A stretch of 64,000 bases of DNA from an uncultured Prochlorococcus sp. (GCA_902617605.1 CACMXO010000001.1:62001-126000); one strand, 5' to 3'; numbered from the stretch's first letter, positions 10,110 to 19,948 are shown. Notes: a model not told the origin generated them from the letters alone. Numbers and translations: made by a program.

Positions 10110-11233
10110 TAGGATTCTTTACCAAATAATTTGCTAAAAAGTCCACTGCTGGAATTAATATTTTTATCTGAATATTTAGAAGCTAAACCTTCTAAAAGCT
10201 TTCGTTCTTCGTCAGATATACGAGTTGGCAATTTTACCTTTACTAGAACTTCGTGATTTCCTCTGGCAACGGGATTACCAAGTCTCGGTACCCCTTTATT
10301 CTCAAGTGAAAGAGTTGTATTTGGTTGCGTACCACTAGGAATTGTTAAATTAACATTGCCATCCACTGTAGTAATTTCAACAGTATCTCCTAAAATAGCT
10401 TGTAAATAACTCACAGCTATTTCAGAGTAAATAGTCACACCATCTCTTTTTAATTTTGAATCCTTCTTGACCTTTATAAAAACATAAAGATCTCCAGGGG
10501 GGCCTCCTTTTAAACCAACATTTCCTTCTCCGGCAACTCTTAATTTAGTACCAGTATCAACTCCTGCAGGAATATTAATTCGTAATTTTTTTCTTACTTG
10601 CTTCACTCCATTACCTCCGCAGCTTGCGCATGGATCTGAGATTATTTGACCAATTCCATTACATGAAGGACATTCAGCAACCTGAGTAAAATTACCAAAT
10701 GGTGTCCTTGTAGCTCGTCTTACTTGTCCACTTCCACCACATGTAGAGCAAGTTTTTGGTCCTGTTCCTGGTTTGGCCCCTGTTCCCCTACAGACTTCAC
10801 ATGTCTCAAGATGAGGAATTGAAATTTCTCTTTGTTGACCAAATATTGCATCTTTAAAATCAACATTAAGGTCATATCTTAAATCATCTCCTTGTTGAGG
10901 GCCTCTTCTTTGAGTTCTTCCTCCCTGGGGAGTTTGTCCTCCAAAGCCGTTAAAAAAGGTTTCAAATAAATCTGCAAACCCACCCATATCGCCCATATCA
11001 GGCATTCCAGCTGCACCTCCAAGGCCAGCCTCTCCAAACTGATCATATCTAGCTCTTGTTTCAGGATCAGCTAATGCCTCATAAGCCTTGCCAATTTCTT
11101 TAAATTTATCTTCAGCGCCAGGTTCCTTATTAACGTCAGGATGATATTGTCTTGCTAGTTTTCTATAAGCCCTTTTTAAGGTATCCGCATCGGCATCTCG
11201 TGAAACTCCAAGTATTTGGTAAAAATCAGCCAT
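10109..11233 (-). CDS. dnaJ: Chaperone protein DnaJ (type I)
   Basis: The 374-residue co-chaperone stimulates DnaK ATPase and delivers unfolded clients. The J domain carries HPD at residues 31-33. A Gly/Phe-rich linker follows (about 68-110), then four CxxCxGxG-type zinc motifs ([32 protein letters not shown]) between about residues 145 and 210, then the C-terminal substrate-binding domains. All type I domains are present. grpE lies 29 bases upstream; dnaK is about 34 kb away on the other side of the putative origin. Confidence 0.95.
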   Translation of the reverse strand: MADFYQILGVSRDADADTLKRAYRKLARQYHPDVNKEPGAEDKFKEIGKAYEALADPETRARYDQFGEAGLGGAAGMPDMGDMGGFADLFETFFNGFGGQTPQGGRTQRRGPQQGDDLRYDLNVDFKDAIFGQQREISIPHLETCEVCRGTGAKPGTGPKTCSTCGGSGQVRRATRTPFGNFTQVAECPSCNGIGQIISDPCASCGGNGVKQVRKKLRINIPAGVDTGTKLRVAGEGNVGLKGGPPGDLYVFIKVKKDSKLKRDGVTIYSEIAVSYLQAILGDTVEITTVDGNVNLTIPSGTQPNTTLSLENKGVPRLGNPVARGNHEVLVKVKLPTRISDEERKLLEGLASKYSDKNINSSSGLFSKLFGKES

Positions 11234-11262
11234 TAGACAATGCTCGTGTAAAAATTTGGGAT

Positions 11263-11982
11263 TTATACATCTTCAGAAGTATTTTCCCCTGAATCAATAT
11301 CCTCCTCAACTGTATCCTTTTCTACTTCCTCTTGTGAATTTTGTTTGCCAGGTCCCATAGAAACTTTAACCAAAGCATGTCTCAAAACCTTACCTTCTAG
11401 ATGATATCCTCGCTGCAATTCTTCAATAATAAAATCCTCTTCAAACTCTTCACTAGGCTCTCTTAATACAGCTTCATGTAAATTTGGATCAAATTGTTGG
11501 CCAACGACTCTCATCGGTGCAACTCCTTGTTGTTTTAAAACTTCTACCAATTGTTTATATAATCCTTGATAACTTCTATGAAGAGATTGAGCTTCTTCAC
11601 TTTCAGGTTTAAGTTGCTGTCTTGCCCTCTCAAAATTATCAACGATTGGGAGTATTGCAGTTAAAGTTTTAGAAACAAGTTGGACTTTTAAATCGTCTTG
11701 ATCTCTAGACTGCCTTTTTCTAAAATTATCAAAATCTGCTGAGATTCTTACATATTGATTTTTTAATGTTTCGTGCTCTTTTTCTAACTGTTCTAACCTT
11801 GCATCATTATTGGAGATAGTATTTTTTAATTCTTCGGTATTTATTTCTTCTGTTTTTTGTGGAGATAATTCATCATTTTCAACTATTTTATCTTCCGCAG
11901 ATGAATTATTATCAGGTGAATCATCCTGATTAGAAACATCATTTTCTTTAATATCAATATTGTCTGATTGATTTTCAATCAT
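11263..11982 (-). CDS. grpE: Nucleotide exchange factor GrpE
   Basis: GrpE releases ADP from DnaK. The 239 residues comprise an unusually long acidic, Asn/Asp/Glu-rich N-terminal tail (about residues 1-55), a long coiled-coil helix (about 58-120) and the C-terminal beta domain with [24 protein letters not shown] further acidic tail of about 30 residues follows. Both tails are low-complexity. It heads the grpE-dnaJ run. No CIRCE inverted repeat is visible upstream. Confidence 0.93.
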   Translation of the reverse strand: MIENQSDNIDIKENDVSNQDDSPDNNSSAEDKIVENDELSPQKTEEINTEELKNTISNNDARLEQLEKEHETLKNQYVRISADFDNFRKRQSRDQDDLKVQLVSKTLTAILPIVDNFERARQQLKPESEEAQSLHRSYQGLYKQLVEVLKQQGVAPMRVVGQQFDPNLHEAVLREPSEEFEEDFIIEELQRGYHLEGKVLRHALVKVSMGPGKQNSQEEVEKDTVEEDIDSGENTSEDV

Positions 11983-12036
11983 TTTTCTAAAAATTTAATA
12001 AAACCATTTTCCAATAAAGTGATGCACAAAACAAGT

Positions 12037-12050
12037 TGCGGAAGGCCGCA
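12037..12050 (-). terminator. Candidate hairpin terminator after msrB
   Basis: A GC-rich stem TGCGG/CCGCA with a four-base loop lies just past the msrB stop codon. Reading along the minus strand it is followed by ACTTGTTTTG, a weak U tract. The five-base stem is short, but it is the only GC-rich patch between msrB and grpE, so it may separate the two units. Confidence 0.4.
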
Positions 12051-12057
12051 CAAATAT

Positions 12058-12552
12058 TTAATCAGGAACAAACCTTAATGCTAATCCATTGTTGCAATAT
12101 CTTTTGCCTGTAGGAAGTGGCCCATCATTAAAGACATGTCCTTGATGACCTCCGCATCTAGAACAGTGATATTCGGTTCTTGGGACAATTAACTTAAAAT
12201 CAACCTTTGTTGCAACTGATCCTTCAATTGAATCCCAAAAACTTGGCCATCCTGTACCACTATCATACTTTTTGTCTGAGGAAAAAAGCGGCAAATCGCA
12301 TCCTGCACAGTGAAAAATCCCTTTTCTTTTCTCATTATTTAATTGGCTGCTAAAAGCTCTTTCAGTACCTTCCTCCCTCAAAATATAATAAGATTCTGGA
12401 CTAAGCCTAGCTTTCCATTCGTCTTTTGAGAAATTCCACTCTTCTTTAGAAGCAAGTGAAGATGCTAATACTTGCATGGGATTAAAGATTATTTTTAAGA
12501 TTGACATACTAGGAATTAGAATAAAAGTTCTTCTTGTTAGAAATTGATTCAT
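12058..12552 (-). CDS. msrB: Peptide-methionine (R)-S-oxide reductase MsrB, probably exported
   Basis: MsrB repairs methionine-R-sulfoxide in oxidised proteins. I chose the ATG at 12552 (164 residues); the frame opens 11 codons earlier but would overlap the divergent dusA. The N-terminus MNQFLTRRTFILIP followed by a hydrophobic stretch ending in VLASS resembles a twin-arginine signal peptide, so the enzyme is likely periplasmic or lumenal. The catalytic domain has both zinc CxxC pairs (CAGC, CSRC), the GTGWPSF motif and the catalytic cysteine in RYCNN. It is divergent from dusA with 22 bases between starts. Confidence 0.88.
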   Translation of the reverse strand: MNQFLTRRTFILIPSMSILKIIFNPMQVLASSLASKEEWNFSKDEWKARLSPESYYILREEGTERAFSSQLNNEKRKGIFHCAGCDLPLFSSDKKYDSGTGWPSFWDSIEGSVATKVDFKLIVPRTEYHCSRCGGHQGHVFNDGPLPTGKRYCNNGLALRFVPD

Positions 12553-12574
12553 ATATTTAAATGACAAAAAAATA

Positions 12575-13579
12575 ATGAGTTTCATTCAGCCTAATTCTAT
12601 TAAAAATATTCATAAATTAAGTATTGCTCCAATGATGGATTGTACTGATAAGCACTTCAGAATGATAATGAGAAAAATAAGTTCTGAAGCTCTGTTGTAT
12701 ACGGAAATGATTGTGGCCCAGAGTTTAGTTTTTACGAATAGAAAAGAACATTTTCTAGATTTCAATAATGAAGAACACCCGATATCGATTCAGTTTGGTG
12801 GGGACAATCCTAAAATCCTTAAAGAGGCAGCCCAAATGGCACAGGATTGGGGTTATGACGAAATAAACTTTAATGTTGGATGTCCGAGTCCAAGAGTCTG
12901 TTCTGGAAATTTTGGTGCTTCACTTATGAAAGATCCTGAAAAAGTAGCAAAATGTATAGAATCCTTAAAAAATAATTGCAACTTACCGGTTACGATCAAA
13001 CACAGAATCGGTGTAGACAATAATGATAGTTTCGTTAATTTGAATAATTTCGTAAGAATTATCGCAAATGCTGGTGCAGACAGATTTACAGTTCATGCAA
13101 GGAAAGCCATATTAAAAGGTCTAAATCCAAAACAAAATAGGACCATACCGCCACTAAATTATGACGTAGTGAAAAAATTGAAAAAATCAAATCCAGAATT
13201 ATTAATAGAAATCAATGGAGGTTTAACAAATATCGATGAATCATTAAAAGCCTTGAATGATTTCGATGGGGTCATGATTGGACGGGCAATTTATAAGCAT
13301 CCCTTGAGATGGTCTGAAATTGATCAAAGGATTTATGGAATTAATAAAAAACCTAAATCTGCTTCATATATTATATTCTCCTTAATTCCATATATTGAAG
13401 CGCATTTAAGAAATGGAGGAAAATCTTGGGATATTTGTAAACATCTTATAAATTTAGTTGAAGGTATACCAAAAGCTAAAATTTGGAGAAATCAAATTTC
13501 AAATAAATCTATAAAAAAAGAATTAAATATTGAAACTCTTTTTAAATTAACAACAGCGCTTGAAGAGATGGGTTACTAA
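12575..13579 (+). CDS. dusA: tRNA-dihydrouridine synthase (DusA type)
   Basis: Dus enzymes reduce uridines of tRNA D-loops with FMN and NADPH. The 334-residue protein has the FMN-barrel start SIAPMMDCTDKHFR, the catalytic cysteine in NVGCPSPRV near residue 109, the phosphate-binding INGGL segment and the VMIGRAIYKHP motif. The HARKAILKGL segment fits the DusA subgroup, which modifies U20/U20a. The last four bases (CTAA) are shared with the stop codon of the convergent RNA-binding protein gene. Confidence 0.92.
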   Translation: MSFIQPNSIKNIHKLSIAPMMDCTDKHFRMIMRKISSEALLYTEMIVAQSLVFTNRKEHFLDFNNEEHPISIQFGGDNPKILKEAAQMAQDWGYDEINFNVGCPSPRVCSGNFGASLMKDPEKVAKCIESLKNNCNLPVTIKHRIGVDNNDSFVNLNNFVRIIANAGADRFTVHARKAILKGLNPKQNRTIPPLNYDVVKKLKKSNPELLIEINGGLTNIDESLKALNDFDGVMIGRAIYKHPLRWSEIDQRIYGINKKPKSASYIIFSLIPYIEAHLRNGGKSWDICKHLINLVEGIPKAKIWRNQISNKSIKKELNIETLFKLTTALEEMGY

Positions 13580-14082
13580 TTTGTCTCGTTTGAAGCATTA
13601 CTTTCATTAGACACCCCCCTTTTTCTCCTGCTCCTGCCATTTTCATATTCTGAGTTTTCAGAAGAATTTCCATAACTTCTGTCTTCCCAACCTTCTGCTC
13701 CAGAGGATTTATTAGCGTTAGAACTATTAGATCCATCATTACGACCACCATAGCCGCCTCCACCGTAGCCGCCATCATTACGACCACCGTAACCGCCGCC
13801 GCCGTAGCCGCCTCTTCCTCCTCTACGAGATCCCCCAGATCCTCTAGGCTCAGCCTTATTAATTCTTAAAGGTCTACCCATAAGTTCCGTGCCTTGCAAA
13901 CCATCAATCGCTTTTGACTCAATCGCTTCATCTGCCATTTCAATGAATGCGAATCCTCTTTTCCTTCCAGTATCCCTCTCCAAAGGAAGAGAACAATTTA
14001 AAACCTCTCCAAAAGGGGCGAACAATTGTATAACATCTTCACGCTCTGCGCGGAACGGCAAATTGCCAACAAAAATACTCAC
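13576..14082 (-). CDS. Glycine-rich RRM RNA-binding protein
   Basis: This 168-residue protein has one RRM domain at about residues 1-80, with RNP2 IFVGNLPF and RNP1 KRGFAFIEM. A C-terminal low-complexity tail follows, made of Arg-Gly and Gly-Tyr repeats and then Ser/Asn-rich sequence. Cyanobacterial proteins of this type are often cold-induced and bind single-stranded RNA; some localise mRNA at thylakoids. The tail contains two tandem copies of a 39-base unit and is much more GC-rich than its surroundings because of glycine codons. A terminator hairpin of argH lies in its upstream region. Confidence 0.93.
   Translation of the reverse strand: MSIFVGNLPFRAEREDVIQLFAPFGEVLNCSLPLERDTGRKRGFAFIEMADEAIESKAIDGLQGTELMGRPLRINKAEPRGSGGSRRGGRGGYGGGGYGGRNDGGYGGGGYGGRNDGSNSSNANKSSGAEGWEDRSYGNSSENSEYENGRSRRKRGVSNESNASNETN
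13733..13810. repeat. Two tandem 39-base repeats in the RRM protein tail
   Basis: Copies at 13733-13771 and 13772-13810 differ at only a few positions. They encode the 13-residue unit with GYGGGG and GGRND segments in frame. A copy-number change would lengthen or shorten the disordered tail without a frameshift. Confidence 0.8.
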
Positions 14083-14110
14083 TTTAAACTCAACAAAAAA
14101 TTTACCTTAT

Positions 14111-14131
14111 AAAAAAACTACAAAAAGTAGT
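14111..14131 (-). terminator. Rho-independent terminator of argH
   Basis: On the minus strand ACTAC, a five-T loop and GTAGT form a five-pair stem, directly followed by seven T residues. It lies 65 bases past the argH stop and 29 bases before the RRM protein start. It therefore separates the two transcription units or attenuates read-through. Confidence 0.55.
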
Positions 14132-14195
14132 CCCATAGCGTTGCTTTTCTATTCTACTTCAAAGCATACCCTTGTTGTAGATAAATAATTGATAT

Positions 14196-15575
14196 TCAAA
14201 GCAACAATCTTTTTTGCCAATTTTTAACCTCTTTTTCTACCTGAATAAAACCTGTACCACCTTCGCTATTTCTTGATTTAACGACATTCAGAGGTTTAAG
14301 GTCCACAAAAACATCCTCATCAAATTCGGGATGAAAATTTTTAAACTCATCAATTTTGAGATTTTTAAATAACACTTTTCTTTCAAGGCAATATTTAACT
14401 ATTTGCCCAACAACTTGATAGGCGGTCCTAAAAGGAACATCTTTACCAACTAAATAATCTGCTAAATCAGTAGCATTAGAAAAGTCGTTTTCTACAGAAT
14501 CAGATAGATTTTTATTATTAAATTCAATGCCCTCATTAATTAAAATAGTCATTGCTTTAATACAAGAAGAAATTGTTTCTGCTGTATCAAATATTGGCTC
14601 TTTATCCTCTTGAAAATCCTTATTGTATGAAAGTGGTACCCCTTTGACCATCGTTAACAACGCCTGGAGATGTCCATACACTCTTCCTGTCTTACCTCTT
14701 ATAAGTTCTGGTACGTCAGGATTTTTTTTCTGCGGCATTAAGCTGCTTCCTGTGGCACATTTATCAGTTAATTTTGCAAAAGAAAATTCATCAGTTACCC
14801 ATAAGATTATTTCCTCTGAAATTTTACTTAAATGAGACATCAACAAAGCAGAGGCAGAAACAAACTCTATACAAAAATCTCTATCACTTACTGCATCAAT
14901 ACTGTTTCTGTAAATCTTTTTAAAACCCAATTCTGCAGCTGTAAAGTGCCTATCTATTTTTATTTTTGTTCCAGCTAACGCTGCAGCTCCTAAGGGAGAA
15001 ATATTAACTCTTGAACGTACTTCATTATACCTTTCGCGGTCTCTTTGGAGCATTTCTATGTAAGCTAATAAATGATGAGCCAAAGATAAAGGTTGAGCTC
15101 TTTGCATGTGGGTATATCCAGGAATTAAGGTGTAAATATTGGATTTCGCAAGATTTAGGAAGGATTTTTGTAAATCAGTTATTAAAATTTCAATATTATC
15201 AATTTCTTTTCTTAGCCACAATCTTATATCTGTACCAACTTGATCATTTCTACTTCTACCTGTATGTAATTTTTTTCCTGCTTCACCAATTAAACTTATA
15301 AGCTTTTCCTCTATACAATAGTGAATATCTTCAGAAGGTGGGCCAGGACAAAATTTACCCTCCAAATATTCAACTTTTATTGATTCTAATCCATTAATAA
15401 TTTGCAAAGCTTCAGAAGAGGATAAAACTTTTGTTTTGCCAAGCATTTTTGCATGAGCAATCGAGCAATCTAAATCTTCTAAAATTAGCTTTCTATCAAA
15501 ACCAATTGAGGCATTAAACTTTTCAATAAAAGGGTCAAGTGCATTATCAAACCTTTTACTCCAAACTTTTGCCAT
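14196..15575 (-). CDS. argH: Argininosuccinate lyase
   Basis: ArgH splits argininosuccinate to arginine and fumarate, the last step of arginine synthesis; argG, the preceding enzyme, is 28 kb away in this window. The 459 residues are normal length. The superfamily signature [12 protein letters not shown] is present near residue 280, with SRNDQV near residue 111 and TGRSRND just before it. The start ATG at 15575 begins [10 protein letters not shown], as expected for the family. Confidence 0.95.
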   Translation of the reverse strand: MAKVWSKRFDNALDPFIEKFNASIGFDRKLILEDLDCSIAHAKMLGKTKVLSSSEALQIINGLESIKVEYLEGKFCPGPPSEDIHYCIEEKLISLIGEAGKKLHTGRSRNDQVGTDIRLWLRKEIDNIEILITDLQKSFLNLAKSNIYTLIPGYTHMQRAQPLSLAHHLLAYIEMLQRDRERYNEVRSRVNISPLGAAALAGTKIKIDRHFTAAELGFKKIYRNSIDAVSDRDFCIEFVSASALLMSHLSKISEEIILWVTDEFSFAKLTDKCATGSSLMPQKKNPDVPELIRGKTGRVYGHLQALLTMVKGVPLSYNKDFQEDKEPIFDTAETISSCIKAMTILINEGIEFNNKNLSDSVENDFSNATDLADYLVGKDVPFRTAYQVVGQIVKYCLERKVLFKNLKIDEFKNFHPEFDEDVFVDLKPLNVVKSRNSEGGTGFIQVEKEVKNWQKRLLL

Positions 15576-15637
15576 ATCAATTAGTAACTTTAAGTATCTC
15601 TAATAAAGCATTTTTTTATATAAGTGACAAAAAATAT

Positions 15638-16981
15638 CTATTTCAATTGAAAAATAACCATAGAGGCATCGTCTTCAAGATGTCTATTTTGCCCTGTAAA
15701 ATCATCTAACTTTTTAAATATTTTATTTAAAATTTCTTGGGATGTATAAGAATGCTTACATAATTTTGTAAGGGTTTTAATTAATCTTTCCTCATCAAAT
15801 CTTTGCCCTAAAGAATTAGAAGTATCAATTACTCCATCTGTGTAATAAAGAACTAAATCATTTTGATTAAGCTTAATTTCACCACAATGATATTCAGCAT
15901 CTTTTTGTAGTCCAAGTACAAATCCTTTTGCATCTAATTTAATAATTTTCTGATCTGAACTTTTCCAAAGCAGAGGAGGATTATGTGCTGCATTAGCGAA
16001 TCTCAATTTTCTAGTTCTTGGGTCATAATCTGAGTAAAATAAAGTCACAAATCTATGAGATTGATCTAAATCATTTATTGCTAGTTGATTCAAATCATGC
16101 AAAATTCTGTCTGGAGGCATACCTGTAAGAACCTCTGCACGTAGCATTCCTCTTAACATAGTCATTAAAAGACCGGCTGGAATCCCTTTACCCATGACAT
16201 CACCTATTACAAGGGCCCATCTTGATTTTTCTTTTCTTTTTTCAGAAATATTAGTCTTTAAGCACATGAAATCATAGTAATCCCCACCGAGCTGAAGAGC
16301 TGGTCTACAATGTGCAGCTAGGTCAATACCATGGATAATTGGACAATATTCCGGCAATAATTGAGATTGAATTTCAGCACCAGTAGAAATTTCTCTATCT
16401 ACATTTTCATGCTTTTTTTTGGTTTTTATTAAAGAGTGATTTTCTAATCCAACAGCTAGACAATTTTCAATAAAATTAAAATTACTATCTTCAGAAATCG
16501 ACTGTCCAGAAATATCTTTGCTAAAAATATAGATAAACCCTCTACATTTACCTCTAGATATTATTTTTTTTGATTCAATTTTATATTCTTTAAATTTATT
16601 TTTCAAAGCATTTTCAAAAATTAGAATTTCTTTTATTTTAAAATTTTTTGAAAAATGAAATTGATTCAAAAAACTATGAATTTCTTCTTGAATTATTAAA
16701 TATGCATCATTAGCAGAAATTTTTATATTTTCATTCCATATCTCACCCTCGTAATTTAGAGGAAGAATTAAAATTAGATTTTCAGAAAAAATATGTTTAA
16801 AAATTAAGGATACATAATCCAGCAATTTATTTATATTGGAAAATGATTTTAAATAATATGCTAGAGAAGATGCAATTTCAGCAAATTTATATTTATTTTT
16901 TAAAGTTACTTTAGGTTCATTTTCTAAAAAATTTTGAATAAATTTATTCGAAAATATTTTTTCCTTTTGATTATTTGTCAA
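15638..16981 (-). CDS. SpoIIE/RsbU-type PP2C serine phosphatase with N-terminal sensor region
   Basis: The C-terminal half (about residues 205-445) is a PP2C phosphatase of the RsbU/SpoIIE type, with GGDYYDF, VIGDVMGKGIPAG, FYSDYDP, YYTDGVID and LEDDASMVI supplying the metal-binding aspartates. The N-terminal 200 residues are hydrophobic and AT-codon-rich and look like a divergent GAF-like sensor. Such phosphatases usually act on an anti-sigma antagonist, but no partner gene is adjacent. The start is TTG at 16981: an in-frame stop lies 16 codons upstream and there is no ATG between. It follows ftsY with 67 bases between. Confidence 0.88.
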   Translation of the reverse strand: MTNNQKEKIFSNKFIQNFLENEPKVTLKNKYKFAEIASSLAYYLKSFSNINKLLDYVSLIFKHIFSENLILILPLNYEGEIWNENIKISANDAYLIIQEEIHSFLNQFHFSKNFKIKEILIFENALKNKFKEYKIESKKIISRGKCRGFIYIFSKDISGQSISEDSNFNFIENCLAVGLENHSLIKTKKKHENVDREISTGAEIQSQLLPEYCPIIHGIDLAAHCRPALQLGGDYYDFMCLKTNISEKRKEKSRWALVIGDVMGKGIPAGLLMTMLRGMLRAEVLTGMPPDRILHDLNQLAINDLDQSHRFVTLFYSDYDPRTRKLRFANAAHNPPLLWKSSDQKIIKLDAKGFVLGLQKDAEYHCGEIKLNQNDLVLYYTDGVIDTSNSLGQRFDEERLIKTLTKLCKHSYTSQEILNKIFKKLDDFTGQNRHLEDDASMVIFQLK

Positions 16982-17048
16982 AACAAATCTAATAGATAAA
17001 TATGTTTTAACATTAAATTTAAATTTTTAAAAAAAATTAATTAAATAT

Positions 17049-18380
17049 TTATTTATCTGCAAGCATAGCCTCTACAAATTCATAACTATTAAATGGTCTC
17101 AAATCTTTTATACCTTCACCAGCTCCAATAAACCTTATAGGCAAATTTACTTCTTCAGATACAGCTAAAGAGACTCCTCCTCTAGAAGTGCCATCTAATT
17201 TAGTAATAATTGCTCCACTTAAATCTGCTGATTTAGCAAAACTTTTTGCTTGCTTTAAGCCATTTTGACCCTGACTTGCATCTAAAACTAATAATGATTC
17301 AACAAGTGCATCTGGAACCTTTTTATCAATAATTTTTTTGATTTTTGCTAATTCATCCATCAAATTATTTTTTGTTTGCAATCTACCCGCTGTATCAACA
17401 AGTAATAAATCAACATTTCTTTTTTTTGCAGAATTAATTGCATCAAAAACTACAGCGGCTGGATCAGCATTTTTTGATTGATTAGAAATAACGTCAACAT
17501 TACTTCTATCTCCCCACACTTTAAGTTGTTCTACTGCAGCCGCTCTAAAAGTATCAGCAGCAGCTATCAAAGTTTTATAATTACTTTTTGATGACAAATA
17601 TGCTAGTTTCCCTAATGTAGTAGTTTTGCCAACACCATTAACTCCGACTAGTAACCAAACATTTAACTTACCCTTTTGGGGAACTAAAAGATCAGTGCCC
17701 GAATTTTTTATTGGTTTGTCTATAATTAATTTTAATTCCTTTTTCAAGAATTTTATTCCTGCTTCTCCACCCAGGACTTCTTCATTTAATTTTGTTCTAA
17801 GAGAATTTATTACTTTTTCGGTTGAATAAATCCCTACATCAGCTCTTATTAATAAAGTTTCTAAATCATCAAGAGATTCGGGAGTGAGGGGATCATCTCC
17901 CAATTTATCCAATAATTCAGTAACGAATCCTTTTCGGGTTTCTTCTAACCCTCTCCTTAATTTAGTTAACCAATCAATTTCATCAATCGATATTTGATCA
18001 ATTTTTTTTCCTTGAGCAGCCAATAACATTGCAGACCAAGTAAAATTATCATCAAAATCTCCTAATTCAGGTTGAGGAACAGTTTTAAACTGTTCAGGAA
18101 TATCAACAAATTCTTGCTTTTGCTCTTCCTGTTTCTCTAATTCTTGCTTTTGCTCTTCCTGTTTCTCTAATTCTTGCTTTTGCTCTTCCTGTTTCTCTAA
18201 TTCTTTCTTTTGCTCTTCATGTTTATCTAATTCTTGCTTTTGCTCTTCCTGTTTCTCTAATTCTTGCTTTTGCTCTTCCTGTTTCTCTAATTCTTGCTTT
18301 TGCTCTTCCTGTCGTTTTTTTAAAAGTGCATAAGCTTGTGCAGCCCATTCACGAGAATTATCAGAATCAGTATTATTCAT
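17049..18380 (-). CDS. ftsY: Signal recognition particle receptor FtsY
   Basis: FtsY is the membrane-associated GTPase that receives SRP-ribosome complexes. The C-terminal NG domain is complete: P-loop GVNGVGKTTTLGKLA near residue 250, DTAGRLQ near 330 and TKLDGTSRGG near 395. The N-terminal region is a charged low-complexity segment (about residues 22-90) built from a ten-residue unit of the type KQEEQKQELE, about seven copies, encoded by a 30-base minisatellite. It should form a long charged helix and replaces the acidic A domain of other FtsY proteins. Confidence 0.95.
   Translation of the reverse strand: MNNTDSDNSREWAAQAYALLKKRQEEQKQELEKQEEQKQELEKQEEQKQELDKHEEQKKELEKQEEQKQELEKQEEQKQELEKQEEQKQEFVDIPEQFKTVPQPELGDFDDNFTWSAMLLAAQGKKIDQISIDEIDWLTKLRRGLEETRKGFVTELLDKLGDDPLTPESLDDLETLLIRADVGIYSTEKVINSLRTKLNEEVLGGEAGIKFLKKELKLIIDKPIKNSGTDLLVPQKGKLNVWLLVGVNGVGKTTTLGKLAYLSSKSNYKTLIAAADTFRAAAVEQLKVWGDRSNVDVISNQSKNADPAAVVFDAINSAKKRNVDLLLVDTAGRLQTKNNLMDELAKIKKIIDKKVPDALVESLLVLDASQGQNGLKQAKSFAKSADLSGAIITKLDGTSRGGVSLAVSEEVNLPIRFIGAGEGIKDLRPFNSYEFVEAMLADK
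18111..18313. repeat. 30-base in-frame minisatellite in ftsY, about 6.8 copies
   Basis: Units begin at 18111, 18141, 18171, 18201, 18231, 18261 and 18291 (partial). Five of the six full units are identical; the copy at 18201-18230 carries several substitutions. There are no spacers, and each unit encodes exactly ten residues of the FtsY N-terminal helix. The near-identity points to recent expansion or homogenisation. Confidence 0.95.
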
Positions 18381-18446
18381 TATTATTTATAGTTCGTAAT
18401 TAAAAATTTCTAAATACTATTTATTTATATCAAATAATTATGACAA

Positions 18447-19064
18447 TTAAATTGTTTGTAATCTCCTTAAAACTCCATTAATAAATTTTCTTCCTTGCAG
18501 ATCACTATATTTATTAGCCAAATTAACAGCCTCATCACAAGCAACAGCGACAGGTGTGTTCAAAAAATTGATATCCACGTAAGCAAGACGCAGAATATCC
18601 CTATCAATTCTTGGTAATCTTTTTAATCTCCAACCATCCATTACTTGATCAATATCAGAATCAATACTTTTAAGATTATTAATTATATTACAAACCCTTT
18701 GATTTACATCATCTCTAATATCTATTTGATTGCTAGAAACAATTAATTTTGGAAAGTCTAAAGTGACAGAGAGTGTATTCATTACGGTTTCAATTTTTAT
18801 CAGAGATTTTTTTAATTCATCTCGAACATTTGAATAAGAAGAATCAACACCTTCTTGCAATTCACTATCTAATATTTTTTGTGAAGCATTCTCTAGATCT
18901 GACTCGCAATTATCTAATTCCTCTCTGCAATGGTTTATTAAAGAATCCAAAGCAGATTCGAAAATTTCTTCTATCTGAAATTTATTTAATTTAAAATCAC
19001 CTTTATCTTTTATAAGGCCAAGAGAAATCAAAGATAATTCTCTAGAAAGGGATCTATTATGCAT
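18447..19064 (-). CDS. nusB: Transcription antitermination factor NusB
   Basis: NusB binds boxA RNA with S10 in rRNA antitermination. The C-terminal half is clearly NusB: WRLKRLPRIDRDILRLAYVDI and ALVA-type helices ending in GRKFINGVLRRL. At 205 residues it is longer than typical NusB (about 140), because the central section carries an extra acidic helical insert. The open frame begins with TTG at 19067 directly before ATG 19064; I prefer the ATG. The start sits at the stop codon of the upstream DUF502 gene, indicating coupling. Confidence 0.9.
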   Translation of the reverse strand: MHNRSLSRELSLISLGLIKDKGDFKLNKFQIEEIFESALDSLINHCREELDNCESDLENASQKILDSELQEGVDSSYSNVRDELKKSLIKIETVMNTLSVTLDFPKLIVSSNQIDIRDDVNQRVCNIINNLKSIDSDIDQVMDGWRLKRLPRIDRDILRLAYVDINFLNTPVAVACDEAVNLANKYSDLQGRKFINGVLRRLQTI

Positions 19065-19067
19065 CAA

Positions 19068-19802
19068 TCAAGAAGACGTATTAGTGGAAGCTCGTAATTG
19101 AGAAAACAATTTTGAAAATGTTGGATTTGTGGTGTTATTTTTCTCATCTGGATTAACTATCCCAGCAGAAATTATTGTTCTAAAAGCATCTTCAACAGAA
19201 ATATCCAAATCCTTAACAGAAGACTCAGGAACGAGTGTATACCAACCAGTGGTTGGATTTGGTGCTGTAGGGATGAAAACACTAAGTAACTTTTCTTCCA
19301 GTTCTGGCTGTAGAGAAGGTCCTACGTCCCCAGTTACAAACCCCACACTATATAGTCCCTCACGAGGATATTCAACTAAAACAACTCTTCTAAATCTATT
19401 AGATTTATTACTTAAAAAAGTTTCTAGCAATTGTTTAAGAGTTTTATAAACCGCTCCGGCTACTGGAATTTTTGATAAAGTACCTTCTCCGAATTCTAAA
19501 AGCCATCTTCCTACAAAATTTCTCGCCATCAAACCTATAAGCAAAATAGCTAATAAAGGAACAGTTAAACCTAAGGTGAGATTAATTAAGTCTTGTAATA
19601 AAGGATTTAAAGTAATAAAAGGATTTAGTTGCTTTGGGACTGAAGTAACTAACGTTAAAACAAATTTACTAACTAATGATGACAGCCAGATAGTAGTTGC
19701 TAAGGGTATAACAACTAACAAACCGGCAATTAGATCATTTTTGAGATCTTGTTGAAGCCTAGATCCTAAATTAGATTCTTGATTTTGATTAGATTCAACC
19801 AA
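19068..19802 (-). CDS. DUF502-family membrane protein
   Basis: The 244-residue protein has two hydrophobic segments, about residues 25-55 and 70-95, followed by a soluble domain with VPVAGAVYKTLKQL, VVLVEYPREGLYSVGFVTG and VFIPTAPNPTTGWY. These are the conserved blocks of DUF502 (COG2928), a widespread inner-membrane family of unknown function. The only plausible start is the TTG at 19802. It is transcribed together with nusB and ftsY, and divergently from queG. Confidence 0.85.
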   Translation of the reverse strand: MVESNQNQESNLGSRLQQDLKNDLIAGLLVVIPLATTIWLSSLVSKFVLTLVTSVPKQLNPFITLNPLLQDLINLTLGLTVPLLAILLIGLMARNFVGRWLLEFGEGTLSKIPVAGAVYKTLKQLLETFLSNKSNRFRRVVLVEYPREGLYSVGFVTGDVGPSLQPELEEKLLSVFIPTAPNPTTGWYTLVPESSVKDLDISVEDAFRTIISAGIVNPDEKNNTTNPTFSKLFSQLRASTNTSS

Positions 19803-19948
19803 AATAACGTTTTAACTATATTAACTTTACTAATAATTTAACTGTTTTTACTAAGTTAGGATATATTTTTCTTAAAATATGTCTTTTTTTTTTTATAAGT
19901 TTATTCTTTAAAAGTAACTTTTAAAAGAAATAAGTAAAAAATAAAGAA

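Noticed and set aside
11983-12057. CIRCE heat-shock operator upstream of grpE
   Set aside because: No TTAGCACTC-type inverted repeat; the only inverted repeat is a short GC stem better read as the msrB terminator.
13542-13787. Met/Val-rich ORF overlapping the RRM protein tail
   Set aside because: It is the alternate frame of the glycine-rich repeat and has simple composition.
18111-18313. Possible CRISPR-like array
   Set aside because: The 30-base repeats are contiguous without spacers and encode part of FtsY in frame; no cas gene is nearby.
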